Source of the DNA: Symsagittifera roscoffensis
Taxonomy: Eukaryota > Xenacoelomorpha > Acoela > Convolutidae
Assembly (NCBI RefSeq): GCF_963678635.1
Contig: NC_087071.1
Location: 43,449,095 to 43,513,094, forward strand
Length of the DNA: 64,000 bases
Direction: 5' to 3'
Of this stretch, positions 31,154-42,424 are shown in pieces; within the stretch, counting starts at the first letter, position 1; each line of letters begins with the position of its first letter. Made by a program: the position numbers and the translations under genes. A model generated the notes under the pieces. It worked only from the letters and a program-made list of their open reading frames with translations, was not told the origin of the DNA and did no database searches.

Positions 31154-31469
31154 TTTGGGGAGAAAGGAGGAGGAGAGCTGTAGATTTTGAAGGGGAATTT
31201 GTGGAACCTCTGCTTCTTTGTTTCTGTTGAGCTTTTTCCGTATTCGTTGACTGAACCGCGACTTTGGCATACTTGTTCATAACCAACCGTTCATCAAGTT
31301 TGAGTGACATCAAAATCAGTATAAAAGCAGGGTTGTAGGATTTTTTAGTTTGTTGTTGTATATCATACAGAAAAACTGATGCTTTAAAACCGGTTGGCAC
31401 TTTATCAACGTAAATTTCTGCATTATCTGTATTTTTTTTTGACTCTCTCTGACTTTTTAATAATTTCAA
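30906..31469 (-). CDS. Polinton Ser/Lys-rich protein, full-length copy
   Basis: A 187-codon intact frame: N-terminal globular-looking part (YVDKVPTGFKASVFLYDIQ, NPAFILILMSLKLDERLV), then MNKYAKVAVQ, a nine-serine tract encoded by a GAC microsatellite on the opposite strand, an acidic run (EERAAEEEDSESYETPDND) and a Lys-rich end. The serine tract length differs between the copies. It partly overlaps the end of the next gene (31423). Structural or DNA-binding role is only a guess. Confidence 0.6.
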
Positions 31470-31597
31470 GAACTTTTTTTGCTCGCTTAAGTTTGTGTTC
31501 GTCCATGAGCTGTAATTGTATCAGGATACGTTCTTTGGATAATGCCTCATTAAGCTCAACACTTTTATCCTTCTCGTTACCTTCATCATCATCATCG

Positions 31598-31631
<34 letters not shown>

Positions 31632-31902
31632 ATTGAGAAGTGAGAAGGAGATCTTGTTTTTGTGGATTGTTTTCTGCTTTGGCAACGATAGGTGGTTCAG
31701 GTGTTGGGGATATGACTGCTGGCGTATCAATAGCTGATGTTGTTGTTGTTCTTGCTGATTCATTTAGTGGTCTCAAGCGGTTCAAATATGATAGTTGCGG
31801 TTTCTTGTGTTTGAGTGAGTTGTGAAGCAAAATATGTGCTGCATGTGGTTGATCTCTGATGTACGTATGCTTTGGAATTAGAACAATTTCTGCTGCTGCC
31901 AT
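31423..31902 (-). CDS. Polinton-associated protein with an Asp tract
   Basis: A frame from the ATG at 31902 (MAAAEIVLIPKHTYIRDQP), with a conserved-looking N-terminal half (HILLHNSLKHKKPQLSYLN), a Thr/Pro linker, a run of 15 aspartates encoded by a (TCA/ATC)n microsatellite at 31581-31630, and a charged coiled C-terminus (LMDEHKLKRAKKVLEIIKK). The N-terminal VLIPKHTY type of sequence is familiar from unnamed Polinton genes next to the ATPase, so I assign it to the element but give no function. Confidence 0.55.
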
Positions 31903-32158
31903 TTCTATGCAGACGAATACTTGAAGCAAAAATAAAGTATTTGTCTGATTAGATAAAATCCTTGTTTGCTCAGTATAATAGCTCGTTTTCTTCAGGATGT
32001 TTTTGAATTGATTAAAATTTTGTATGCTCTTTCGAATTTATTGAGGTTTGAGATACTGACAGGCACATTACCGTTGACTACATTGAGCAATCATTCACAA
32101 ACAACTGATGTGACTTGACTATTTGATTTTTTTTTCTAATGAAGCCTCGTAGTTGGGT

Positions 32159-32861
32159 TCAACTGTACCATGCAGAATAAATAAGTTTTTCGCGTTCATT
32201 TGAGATGGTTGTCATTTCTGCTTTATCTAATGGTAAAAAGAAAATTGTCGGACCAGGTGCTATTATGTTTGAACAGTATCTGAGACAGTCTGATGTTCTG
32301 GGATCTAAATCTATTAATAGATGTCCGAAGCTGTCCTTTGTAGCCAGTTCATACGATTGACGTAAGAGTTGTTTAGGTGCATTAAGTTGCCTTCCGAGGT
32401 GATCAAGTTGCTGAACATCACGAGGTGATTTGAATAAAATGATGTCAGATGTGTTCAAATCAATAGTTCATGACCATCGGCTTTGTTGGAATAAATTATG
32501 TTTAATATAAATAACATCTAAGCCCCTGTTTCTTCCTGCTGTTGCTAGCTTAACAAATTCTTTATCATTGTATAATTCTTTGCATGAGTCATCAAACACT
32601 AACAGAATGTTTTCAATGTTTCTTAAACGATCGAATCCGTCAAATTTTACATTTTCAATATGATTTCTGCGAGCGTTCGCGGATGTGATTTCGCGGATAA
32701 AATGTTCTTCGTGTCAATAGTCTGAAAATCAACTCTGTTTTTCCGGATCCTGACGGTCCTACAACTGCCATTAACAGTCTTGTCGACGTATCAATAACTT
32801 TATTCATATCCTTGGGTTTGTTAGCACGTACCCAACTAAACCAGGCAATATTGAAAACCAA
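32159..32861 (-). pseudogene. Polinton genome-packaging ATPase (FtsK/HerA-type)
   Basis: A Walker A motif (VVGPSGSGKTELIF) followed by RRTFYPRN lies in 32861-32655. In shifted frames this is followed by a Walker B segment (ENILLVFDDSCKELYND), EFVKLATAGRNRGLDVIY and KHNLFQQSRWS, then DIILFKSPRDVQQLDHLG and HLLIDLDPRTSDCLRYCSN (32458-32159). The order and spacing match the A32-like packaging ATPase of Polintons, which pumps DNA into capsids. Two or three frameshifts and one stop split it. This is the most confidently identified gene in the element. Confidence 0.9.
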
Positions 32862-33196
32862 ATGTACGTTTCTTCACTGCTTATTTGCGTCCAAGAAAGT
32901 TTATAGATACAAAAAGTAAGTAAAAGGAAAACTAAAATCATTTGAGACATAAAAACTACTTCTGATCTGGGGACTGTAACATCATTACAAAACTTCCAAG
33001 ATTTTTATTCAGTGTTTGTTTGATCAGAAGCAAAAACGGTAACTATAGTAGCATCGGGCTCATCAATCGCTAATTCAGTCATTCAGTTGTTCGATTTATA
33101 TTTCTTTCTCTATCTGGTTCATTCTATCTCCCTATCTATAGCACTAGTTTCTTGATGAGAATGAAAAATGTGTTTTGGTCAAAAAATATGTTTTAT

Positions 33197-33728
33197 CTAT
33201 ACTTCAGAACAATAAAAAATCTCGTATAGAGTATAACTGGTAGAGTCATTAGTTATATCATTGTCATCGTCATTGCCATGCGGCGTTTTCACAACATAAT
33301 TGTCTGGCACATATTCAGTTTTTGCATGAAATACAACTTTCCTTACAGAGTTCTCTTTTACTAGTTTCTGAACTTCCTCAGGTAGGTCACTGCTTTGAAG
33401 ATCCATTTGAACACCGGGTTGACGTTTGGGCACTAAGACTAGCCTGGGAAGACATACTCCTCGTTTGTTGGCCAAAATTTTGACAAAACTTGTGTCGTTG
33501 AAAATAGATGAATTGGTCAATCATTGGCAAAAAATTTCTTAAAATAGTCAATTCGTCTCCTGATAGAGGAATTTGACCTTTCAACTGTACAATTTGACCT
33601 CGGCAATTGATATGTTCTGTTCTGGTCAGAGTTATTTTCATATCACTCTCTGGTGTCATCCAAGCTAAGAACACTAAATTTGGAGATAAGTACGTCTCCG
33701 CTTTTGCTAATCTTTCGTTGTTGCTCAT
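33197..33728 (-). pseudogene. Element protein with possible PC4-like N-terminus, one frameshift
   Basis: The first 113-codon frame (33728-33387) starts MSNNERLAKAETYLSPN and has alternating strands then a helix (QIVQLKGQIPLSGDELTIL, FLPMIDQFI). This vaguely recalls the PC4 single-stranded DNA-binding fold. Around 33500 the sense switches to another frame (33520-33197: SFVKILANKRGVCLPRLVL, QKLVKENSVRKVVFHAKTE), so the original protein was about 175 residues. The PC4 idea is a weak structural guess. Confidence 0.4.
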
Positions 33729-33834
33729 TTGTCAGCTAATCAAAAAAGACCTTCGTTTTTTTCCAGGTAACAGTGATTCCTAGAGTTGTAATTAGGTAAA
33801 TGTCTATTGCAAGATGAATAATTCTTTTGAAGGT

Positions 33835-34075
33835 AAGTTTTTCAATTTCGGGCAATCCAATTCATCAAGATTCACAACTTCTCGATCCAAGCACTTTGTA
33901 AGGAGTTCAGCCAAGGAATCCTTTGGCGTAAAATGCAGCGTTAGGATTTCTCAAAACAAAACTTTGAATAATCTGATTTAGGTTTAAATATAAATAATCT
34001 CCGCTTTCCAAGTGAATTCTGTGCAAGTAATGCGTTAACCAGTTGTAGCTTTTTGTTCAGCTTTGGGTAGTGAGT
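33835..34075 (-). pseudogene. Unnamed coding remnant near the right terminal repeat
   Basis: Readable protein stretches occur in changing frames: YNWLTHYLHRIHLESGD, IIQSFVLRNPNAAFYAKGF, then TKCLDREVVNLDELDCPKL. They look like the C-terminal part of a Polinton or transposon protein but I cannot name it. No intact frame remains. Confidence 0.35.
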
Positions 34076-34154
34076 TGAAAGGGAATGGAGGTCGAAAAAA
34101 AAGGGAGTCAGATTTTTTCGGATAAGTTTTTTTCACAGTCTATAAATCTCATGA

Positions 34155-35613
34155 ATGATTTCCAAGTCTGTTGAGGTAACTCTACGTTTTTCCAATTTCT
34201 TTTTTTTTCGACACTCTTTGAGCCTGCAGAATTTCAAAACAGTGGAAGTAAAAGTAACCTGTTAGATACCAACAGCTGATATCTACAACTGGTGATATAC
34301 ATTTAATTAGACCATCAGCCTTGTTCATATATTTGCAACATTTTAGTAAACATAACTTTTCAGTCTGCGCTTTGTTTTTTCTTCCATTCAGCTTAGTGAC
34401 AAAGTCAAACAAGAAGTCAAATCAATTTTCAGAAGTAGCATTCGACAAATCAAATGTTTTTACAAATTTTTGATTCCAAATCAAACTCAAAATTTCTAAT
34501 TTGGTTGAAATTAACACGCAGCTAAAATACAATTTCTTCTCTCTGTGTTTTCGTGATAAGTGTATTTTGAACACGGGGAAATTTCAGGGAAAGTTTAATA
34601 CAATTGTCACCTTCTGATACCTGCTGTTCCAAAAGTTTTTATTTGATGATCAATTTCATGCGATTTAAAATGTTAATTTGCTGGTTTTAGATGCCATCAT
34701 ACTTAGAGACTGTCAAAGTTCCTTTTCGGAGGGCTAACCATCATCAAGGAAAATCATTCGAGGAAATTCATGTTCGATTTAAGGCTGGTCCCGATACTGA
34801 GGTTCTAGTGGTGAAGGAGCTTTGGTTCAAACCGCGCCAGTGGGCCAAGGGGAAACACCTTCCTTGGACTTTCGTCCCTGGGTCGCCCGAGTGGGAACTT
34901 CTCAACGAGCAACTCAGGGACGTGGTCGCCCTCGGGGGTTGGATTGCGTTCAGGGCTGCTGATTTGCTGGGGCTGATAGACAGCCCAGCAGTGTACATTT
35001 ATTCACACCTCTTCTTATAAAGAAGAGGATTTTTTTTTACCATAATATTTTTTTTATCCCCTTCTTCATCACCCCCCCTTTTTACTTATCTTGTTTTGCT
35101 TATTATTATTATTATTCCTTTCGACAACATCAACATTCGGGTAAGTCTTTCTTATTTTGTTCAAATAGATCATTCGTTTTTGCCTAAATAGTGGTGGCGG
35201 CCGCCGCACTTGACGAATTTTCCTTTCTTCGAGATTCAGCAATAAAACATGCATTTTCGAAGGAAATCGTTCACCGCAGCCAACAGTTAAGCTACGCTGC
35301 CAAAATCTTGTGCTTTCCTATATATCATATAGTTTGATTGCAAATAAGAGATATATAACGTCATTTTACATGTAAACAAGCCAATACCCCCAAACTTTAG
35401 AAGTGAAAACATGCACCAACCAAAACTTAATTCCATTCCCGTTTCCATAAAGTGGCTGGAAAGTTACCAATTTTAACCTCCCTTAAAACATGCGTGCCCG
35501 AAAAAGTAGGGGATTTAACCCCTTTGTGGGTTGAAAGTGGTAAGTACAACGGCACACCAAAAAATAGGGGGGTTTAAAGTGGTCATTTTCCTAGCCGCTT
35601 TTACTATACTACT
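34155..35613. repeat. Right terminal inverted repeat of the Polinton
   Basis: Inverted counterpart of the left repeat, including the same two ORFs (34691-35020 plus, 35254-35069 minus), the palindrome cctcttcttataaagaagagg near 35010 and the outermost tttactatactact. Confidence 0.88.
34691..35020 (+). CDS. ORF B copy in the right terminal repeat
   Basis: A 109-codon homologue of 21440-21766, inverted as expected. The N-terminal region differs (TVKVPFRRANHHQGKSFEE against a smoother version on the left) because of compensating small indels, then HVRFKAGPDTEVLVVKELW is identical. Confidence 0.5.
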   Translation: MPSYLETVKVPFRRANHHQGKSFEEIHVRFKAGPDTEVLVVKELWFKPRQWAKGKHLPWTFVPGSPEWELLNEQLRDVVALGGWIAFRAADLLGLIDSPAVYIYSHLFL

Positions 35614-35619
35614 AAACCT
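35614..35619. other. Right target-site duplication aaacct
   Basis: Exact match to the left hexamer, immediately following the inverted terminus ending in ...actatactact. Confidence 0.9.
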
Positions 35620-35659
35620 ATTGAGAAAAAGCTTATGTTATCTTTTTACTACCAATTTG

Positions 35660-36075
35660 TTAGGAAGGAGCACCAGCGGATTTAGGGGGGGGGTTGGGTT
35701 TGACGCCTTTTCTCAGGAACTCGATCGCCCCCATGCCGACCCAAAGGGTCCCCTTTTGTATTTTATTGAGATATTTATTGACGGACCCTAAAGTTTTTCT
35801 GAAGGCGTACTCGGCACCAATATATAATAATTTTGAGGGGGTAGCGCTACTTTGGTCAAGTTTTTCCAAAAATTGCCCAAAAAACGCCTTTTTTGGCCGG
35901 TTTTTTCGAAATTTTTCCTGCAGCGCAGAAGGTTTGGTTAAAGTGGGGTTTCAATAGTGAGCTAAGAAAATCAACTTGATCGATCTAAAAAAAAGGTCGA
36001 CAAAGTTTCGAAATTTTATGAAAATCTACCCCCCCCCCCCCCCGCTCGAGAAAATTCTAGATCCGCCCCGGGGAA
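35660..36075. repeat. Short dispersed-repeat-like element with G/C homopolymers
   Basis: Lies 46 bp outside the Polinton. It begins caccagcggatttag followed by ten Gs and ends with about 16 Cs then gctcgag and ctagatccgccc. The end motifs (gcggatttag and ctagatccgc) are inverted complements with one mismatch, so it may be a small inverted-repeat (MITE-like) element of about 400 bp. Its frames (for example 35694-35957) have no coding sense. Confidence 0.45.
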
Positions 36076-37829
36076 AATGCAAATTATAGTCCCAATAAAC
36101 GGATTTTTTCTTTTTGAAAACTTACGACAAATCATATCGTGCTTTGTGACCTTTATTTTTATTAAACTTTTTTCTGTTTTTTTTTCACCTGAAACAAGCG
36201 TATTGTAGCAAAAATTGACGGTAGTTTATAGCAAATGTTTTTCATAAAAATCGCGCTCATCGAAAAACTTTCAGGGGATAAAATTAACTAAAACTGTCAA
36301 AATTTTGCATGAAATTAGTTTGCTGTTTTTCCGATCTTTGGAGAAAACCGATGTTTTTGATGGGTTATCTAAGTAAAATTTTTATATAAAATGTTTTAAT
36401 GTAAAAAGCGGAAAATTTATGAAAAAAAAAATAATTAAATTTTCTCATGTCGTCTTAAAAAAAATTGTTGTCTAAAGCCCAAGTGTAGAACAATTAAATC
36501 ACCTGTGATCTTTTTTCACAAATTTGCAATTATTAAATGTGAGGTTACGTTGACGACTCTAACTCGAAAACTGCTCGTATCAAGGCAAAGCCCTGAATGT
36601 TCCGATTGCCTTTTACTGTCTAAAGAGCAGTAAAAACATGGAGAAAATAAGGTTACTAAACTAAAATGAAAAAAAAAATCTAAAATTGAGATTTCTTGTG
36701 AGAATCTTTACCACACTCGCCATATTAAGTACAAAGACACAGATTTTGCTCTTAGTAACTGATCACGTATCGCATTTAATCTTCCTTCAACCATTTTGTG
36801 ACAATTTCTAAGACGTATTAAATCTCCGCTGACGCGTAGTTAGCGCGAAACATCGCGCGTAATTTTTCCTTTCATATTAGCTAAAATGGCAATCTTTAAA
36901 CCTCCATGACTTTACAAAAAAAAATTGTAAGTGCAATATCGTTTCAAATTTAAACTCAAGACAGCAATAACTTTGAATAATAAAAAATCTGTAATAAAAA
37001 GGCTAGTTAAAAGTAGAATTTTGTCAAAAGAAAAAACACGTCCGTCACAAATTTTCCCTATTTCGTTACGAATGTCGGAACAACAATTAACGCGCGATAT
37101 ACTTCGTTTTAATCCTGCGTAAACGGCTAATTAAGGCACATCGTTTCAGTAGCACGTTACCACGCTCAAAATAAATCACTTGGTTTTGGTACTTGCACTT
37201 GCACTTGCAACAGCTCGCGGGGATTTTAAATTAAGAAATGAAAATTAGAAATAAAACATCAAAAACGGCCTTTACGATGTTTACGATGCTGAAACAGTTT
37301 ACGATGCTGAAACAGAGCCGAAAATCTTTAAAGCAGTTATTGAGCCAAAAAATTCCATCCCTCCTAGAACTAAAACAATAAGCACTTGCATCTATCAGGG
37401 TACCTGCTAAGGGCATAAAAATGTTTAAATACGTGGCACCTAAGTCGACAGAACCTGAGCACACAAACAAAAGGCCCACAATAAATATTTGTCCGGACAA
37501 ATAAGGTCCTGCAGGAACTCTTACCCCAGATCTTAAGATGCAAATTAACCGAGTTATCTCAAGAGACATGGTGGTTGTTAGGGCCCCATAAAAATGCTCT
37601 TTCGATTTCTGGTATGAATAGTTGTTTATGTTAAACAAAAATCTAGTTCACGATTTCAAGTCACTTGCTCACCCAATTGTAAAAAACCTTGAATTAGCTC
37701 AATAACATTTGGAAGAAAACTTGTGTGTAACGTCATTAAAATTGAAGTGGAAACTTTAAAAATGTGTATAAAAGTTGGAAGATTTTAAAAACCTAAATTG
37801 GTTATGCAAAAGTCCTAGACGCTAGTTGC
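36076..37829. other. AT-rich non-coding stretch
   Basis: No recognisable gene. It contains one arm of a diverged direct repeat (36815-37085, listed separately) and many poly-A/T runs. The frame at 37231-37638 has a hydrophobic but low-quality sequence and is not supported by anything else. Confidence 0.5.
36815..37085. repeat. Diverged direct repeat, left copy
   Basis: Aligns with 46245-46515: shared blocks are gcgcgaaacat, gctaaaatggcaatcttt and similar gaagaaaaaac stretches, about 9.4 kb apart in the same orientation. The two copies bracket the gag/foldback duplication and could be old LTR remnants or parts of a larger segmental repeat. Confidence 0.65.
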
Positions 37830-38377
37830 CTGAAAGCAAAAAACTTGTGTGAAATAGCGTTTTACCAAAATGAGCTGCTTTATATATACATAAATTAGTA
37901 TATAAATAGTCCCAGATACGTACAACATATTGGGAGGAAAAGCTGCTGATTGGAAAAAAACGATTATACAAAAAACAGAAACGATTGTACCAAGTGCGAG
38001 ACAACAGCAAAAATAATTTGAGTGTGGCTTTGACCTGAATCAAAATTACTTAGTATTAACAGTAAAGATAAGTAAATCGAAGATGGAAATTTTCTAAATA
38101 TACTTCAATTTTGTATATTCAAAAAATAAATCAAACAATTATTCTAGCGTAGATTATTTTGGCAGTTTCTAGATTGTATTCTACTGCTCTTTGGACACAT
38201 TTTTTTTTGTAAAATTATCGTTTTTTATCAATTCCAATTCTGGGAACAGTATGCGTCATCTTTCCCCTTAAAAATTGTACAAAGTACTTTATATTAACGA
38301 CTAAGATTTAAAATGTATACCAAAAAAACTGAGAAGAAAAACAAGTATGATCTAGTATGATACTTGAGAAAAAAAAC
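37830..38377. repeat. Left part of duplicated unit A
   Basis: Aligns with 41450-41900 (shared cccaga.acg.acaacatat, aaagctg.tgattgg and ttgtacaaa.tactttatattaacga). It belongs to the segmental duplication whose second copy is at 41450-46080. No coding sense. Confidence 0.7.
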
Positions 38378-39360
38378 ATATTGCTCTCAACAATCATCGA
38401 ATGGGAAATGGTAAATCTGAAACTCCAGACTAACGTAGGCCATGATGCAGTACTTATTTTGAAAGGAGCAGTGTTACTTTTGAAGAAATTACTTCTCACT
38501 TTATAGAAAAATTACTTTCCACTTTTTGGTTCCAAATATAAACTTGATTGGATATCGCACGAAGTCACGCGATCAGATCTCAAGATGCGATTAACTTTCA
38601 ATTTCTATAGAAATTCTTTTACTACTCTTTTAGCGCTCTGTAATAAAACTGTTGATTATACCTAGTTTTGCTGCCAACCTGTGAAAACTTATACCTGACA
38701 CTTCAAGTACAAAAGATTGCCTTTTGCTGCTTGAAAATGTTTTATTTTAATCAGCCAATTTTAAGCTAGATTAAAAATTAATGAGAAAAAGCACTGTGTT
38801 CTCATTCAAAATCACTATAAAAGATTTTGACAATGCAAATGAATTCTGTGAAACGAATAACGTCAACGTAGTGAAGGCAAACAATAATTTCCAATAAATT
38901 ATCATGGTGACTCCTCCTCGTTTTTATATAACATAAGGTGAACTAAAACAAAGAACGAAAGAGAAGAAGTCATCATGTTATCTATTGAAAACAAATTTTT
39001 GAAAATTATACCCCAAAAATTTAGAAGAAAAACAAATATGATCGTGGTATCTATGCCTGTTGTAACTTCGCAACATTGACGCAAATTTATAACAGGCATT
39101 GATACCAGTAATCATATATCATAAATCAACTTCTATATAAGTGGAAAACTTACTGCAATTTGACATCTGATCGCCTGAAATCGTGCGAAATTGTGTTATT
39201 ATTTTGAACCAAAAAGTGGGAAGTGACTTTTCTACAGAGTGAAAAGTCATTTCTGCAAAACTAACACTCCTCCTTTCAAACAAAGTACTGTATCATGGCC
39301 CACACTAGTCTGAAGGTTCACTTTTACCAAGTCCCATTCGATTATTGAAGAGAGCAATAT
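38378..39360. repeat. Large foldback (palindromic) repeat A with two inner hairpins
   Basis: The left arm (38378-38640, from atattgctctcaacaatcat) matches the inverted right arm (about 39120-39360). Shared stretches include cgaatggga, ggccatgat.cagtact and cactttttggtt. Between the arms are hairpin 1 (38908-38985, stem of tgactcctcctcg against cgaaagagaagaagtca) and hairpin 2 (39035-39115, stem of gtggtatctatgcctgtt against aacaggcattgatacca). The layout is repeated at 41902-44078. Confidence 0.75.
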
Positions 39361-39374
39361 CAGACTTTTTTCTA

Positions 39375-40841
39375 CTCTTCCTCAAAAATTCTGATAATCT
39401 TGCCTGCTCTGCTTTGAATCTCCCAACTCTCCACTAACATTAAACCTAACTTCATGTCCTCACTCTGAAACTTCCCAAACTCGCGTCAGTTTCTCGACTC
39501 GTTCTTACCTCGTTCATTTAAAGATCTTTTTGGATTTTAGATGACAACTGAAATCTTTCTTTTTCAGCCGAACTTTACAAAGAACTGTTTACATTCTATC
39601 AAAACGTAATATTTTATGATTTCCAAATCCTGTTATTTTTCAATTAAACAAGTTTACGCGCTAAATTCGAGATTAAACGGCCTTTTTTATCTTTTCAAAT
39701 CTGGTTTTTTGTTGCAAAAACTACTTCAGCTCCTCCTCTAGTCAATTTTGAGACTCACAGTTTTTTTTCCTCTTCTTTTGTAACAAAGAAATAATCACTC
39801 ATTAAAACTTGTTTCAACTTTCCTCGAGATTCTATATCAACTATACTTAGACACCTAAAACTTTAGACTCCTTTTTTAAAACATTTTCATTAGTTTTTCC
39901 AAAGTCTCGTCTAGCTCAACAATTAAAATCCTATCTTTTATCATGCTGCAATCTTCGAATCTATAACAAGTCACCATCGATTCTAGCATTTGTTTCAGCC
40001 AATTTCTGCTTTTATCTTACGCTTTTTCTCTCAAAGTCTACCATACAATTCCTAGCTAGATGTCCTGTTCTCAAGCACTTGAAACATTTCACAGGATATC
40101 CAACACTGGATGGCTGGTTAACTTTATTCACTAACTTAGATCTACAATGAGCTGCTGTGTGCCCAGTCTTATTGCAACTAAGACACTTTTTGTCCCCAAA
40201 ATAAGCAATTGTTTAGTCCTCTCAGTCTCATTCCTATCATCACTTTTCTTTCATAATTTCGGTCAAATTTTTATCATCTTTGCTACACTTAAGTTACTCA
40301 TCTTTGTTACAAAAAAACACACATTTTACAAATTTTTCATAATTTCGGTCAAATTCTTATTATTTTTGCTAAATTTGATAAAAGTACTCTTGTGGTATGA
40401 ATTCCAGAATGATTGGCGCTTATGGTATTGAACTCTTGTGGTATGAACTCTTGTGGTATGAATTCCAGAATGATTGACGCTAACATCTTTTCACTTAACA
40501 CCACCTCCTGAGATTTTTTCTCATAACATTTGGCCAACTCATACCAAACATGAATATATTTTTCATCTAAATTTTCTCTTCATTTTCTTAAAGCTGCCTC
40601 TCTATTCTACAGTACCAATAATCCTAAGACTGGGTGCAAAATTTTACTCATCCACTTCTCTATTGATAACTTATTCAGCTTAAGATGAAAACGTTTTTTA
40701 TCAAATATCTCTGGAAAATTCAGATCTCGCAACGACGGATTGCAATTACCCCTAAGCAACAACAAAATAGCTGCGAATTTATTGAACACCATGTCAATTG
40801 AGTTTATCAAATTGACCCATTTGCCAGTTTCTATGTACCCT

Positions 40842-40880
<39 letters not shown>

Positions 40881-41044
40881 GTGCAGCTTTCCTTCACTGA
40901 TGCTGAATTGTCCCAATGCCCTGTTTCAATGACGCTTCGCTTAGCTCTGTTGTCTATCTGCCATTTCAAAATCTTCTTTTTGAGTTTTTCCTCGGTATAC
41001 AAGTATATGCAAAAAAAATGAAAAACTGAAAAAAATTGAAACAT
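39375..41044 (-). pseudogene. Decayed gag-like gene with two CCHC zinc knuckles, copy A
   Basis: Coding pieces in order on the minus strand: LKWQIDNRAKRSVIETGHW and DNSASVKE (41044-40890), an Arg/Glu repeat encoded by a (CT)n microsatellite, then NSIDMVFNKFAAILLLLRG and NPSLRDLNFPEIF (to 40607). Further on come two zinc knuckles near 40210-40040 (CLSCNKTGHTAAHC and CFKCLRTGHLARNC), and a downstream helix (MLVESWEIQSRAGKIIRIF) near 39450. Double CCHC knuckles are typical of retroelement nucleocapsids, which bind RNA. Many stops and frameshifts; dead. Closely comparable to copy B. Confidence 0.65.
40846..40876. repeat. (CT)n microsatellite inside gag-like copy A
   Basis: About 15 tc repeats. 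On the minus strand it encodes alternating Arg-Glu. The equivalent, much longer and impure, tract in copy B is at 45780-45930. Confidence 0.95.
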
Positions 41045-41449
41045 TAAAAAAATTTTTTTTTAAAGTGCCGAATAACTAACAAAAACTGAACAAAATTTGA
41101 ACTATTTTTCAATCATTTTTAGTTTAAGGCTTCATAGTTAACCTTGTAATATGCTCGTTACAAAAAATAGTTTTATAGGGCTTGTATTAACAGAAAACTT
41201 GTCCATTTTTCCCTTACTTCTGAATTGAGTGGTTGATAAACGCTGTAAAACAAATGCTGCAAAACCTACATCATGGCGCACCGACATTTTGGTAGGGAAA
41301 ATGATAATTAGCTACTTCGCCACTGCTTTTTACATTTTTAGGTTGGTACATGGCTTATTCGCTGTCTATTCTGTCTCACTGGAATCGGATGTTTGCTCGC
41401 GTTTTTTTTTTATTCCCATCCCTTAGGATGTGTGCCCGGAATTCAAATA
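41045..41449. other. Non-coding junction between duplicated units A and B
   Basis: AT-rich, with no recognised repeat. A 65-codon plus frame at 41229-41426 has no support. Unit B begins near 41450. Confidence 0.4.
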
Positions 41450-42424
41450 CACTTGTCCCAGATGCGGACAACATATCGGGACAAAAAGCTGTTGATTGGA
41501 AAGAAAATATTCTACAAAAATGAGACAACCGCAAATATTTTTAGAGTGTGACTTTGACGTGAATCAAAGTTACATAGTAATATAAGTAAATATTAGTAGA
41601 TCGAAGATGGAATTTTTCTAAACATAAACCAAATTCGTAAACATGAGTAAATTAAACCATACAATTTTTCAGGCGAGGAATCAGTTGGGAGTTTTTAATT
41701 TGTATTTTACCCCTCTTTGAACATGTTTTTTTTGTAAATATATTTTGTCTTATCAATTACATCTATGGGAACAGTATGCGTTAATTTTTCTCTCAAAAAT
41801 TGTACAAAATACTTTATATTAACGAATAAGATTTCAAAATTTATACCGAAAAACTCCGAAAAAAACATGTATGATCTAGTATGATATTTGAGAAAGAAAT
41901 GATATTACTCTCAACAATCATCGAATGGGAAATGGTAAATCTGAAACTCCAGACCAACGTAGGCCATGATGCAGTACTTATTTTGAAAGGAGGAGTGTTA
42001 ATTTTGAAGAAATTACTTCTCACTTTATAGAAAAATCATTTTCCACTTTTTGGTTCCAAATAAGAACATGATTGGATATTGCACGATGTCACGCGATCAG
42101 ATCTAAAGATGCGATTAGTTTTCCATTTATATAGAAGTTGATTTACTTTTCTTTTAGCGCTCTCTAATTAATTTGGTGATTATACCTATTTTTGCTGCCA
42201 ACCTATCTTCTAACTTACACTTTAAATAAAAATGATTGTCTTTTACTGCTTGAATACATTTGATTTTACCCGTCGTCAGTTTTAGGCAAGGTCAAAAATT
42301 GGTGATAAAAACGCACTCTGTTCTCATACAAGAACACTCTAAAGTTTTTTAAAAGGGCAAAAGAAATCTATGAAACGAAGAACGTCAACGTAGTGAAAGC
42401 AAACGAATAAATTTAATAAATTAA

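Larger units (their letters stand above)
20852..35613 (-). mobile_element. Polinton/Maverick element, bounded, internally rearranged
   Basis: Both ends are visible. The left end begins agtagtatagtaaa and the right end is its inverted copy tttactatactact. The flanks carry the same hexamer aaacct (20846-20851 and 35614-35619), the 6-bp target duplication typical of Polintons. Terminal inverted repeats are about 1.45 kb. All recognised genes lie on the minus strand: packaging ATPase, capsid proteins, integrase C-terminus and several element-specific proteins. Polymerase B, the cysteine protease and the integrase catalytic core were not found, so this copy is non-autonomous. Internal copies of the terminal repeat at 23027, 24576 and 27411 show head-to-tail rearrangement, and a 200-base gap lies inside. 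Confidence 0.93.

Noticed and set aside
31521-31763. Met-rich frame (run of 11 Met)
   Set aside because: Out-of-frame reading of the microsatellite that encodes the Asp tract of the 31423-31902 protein.
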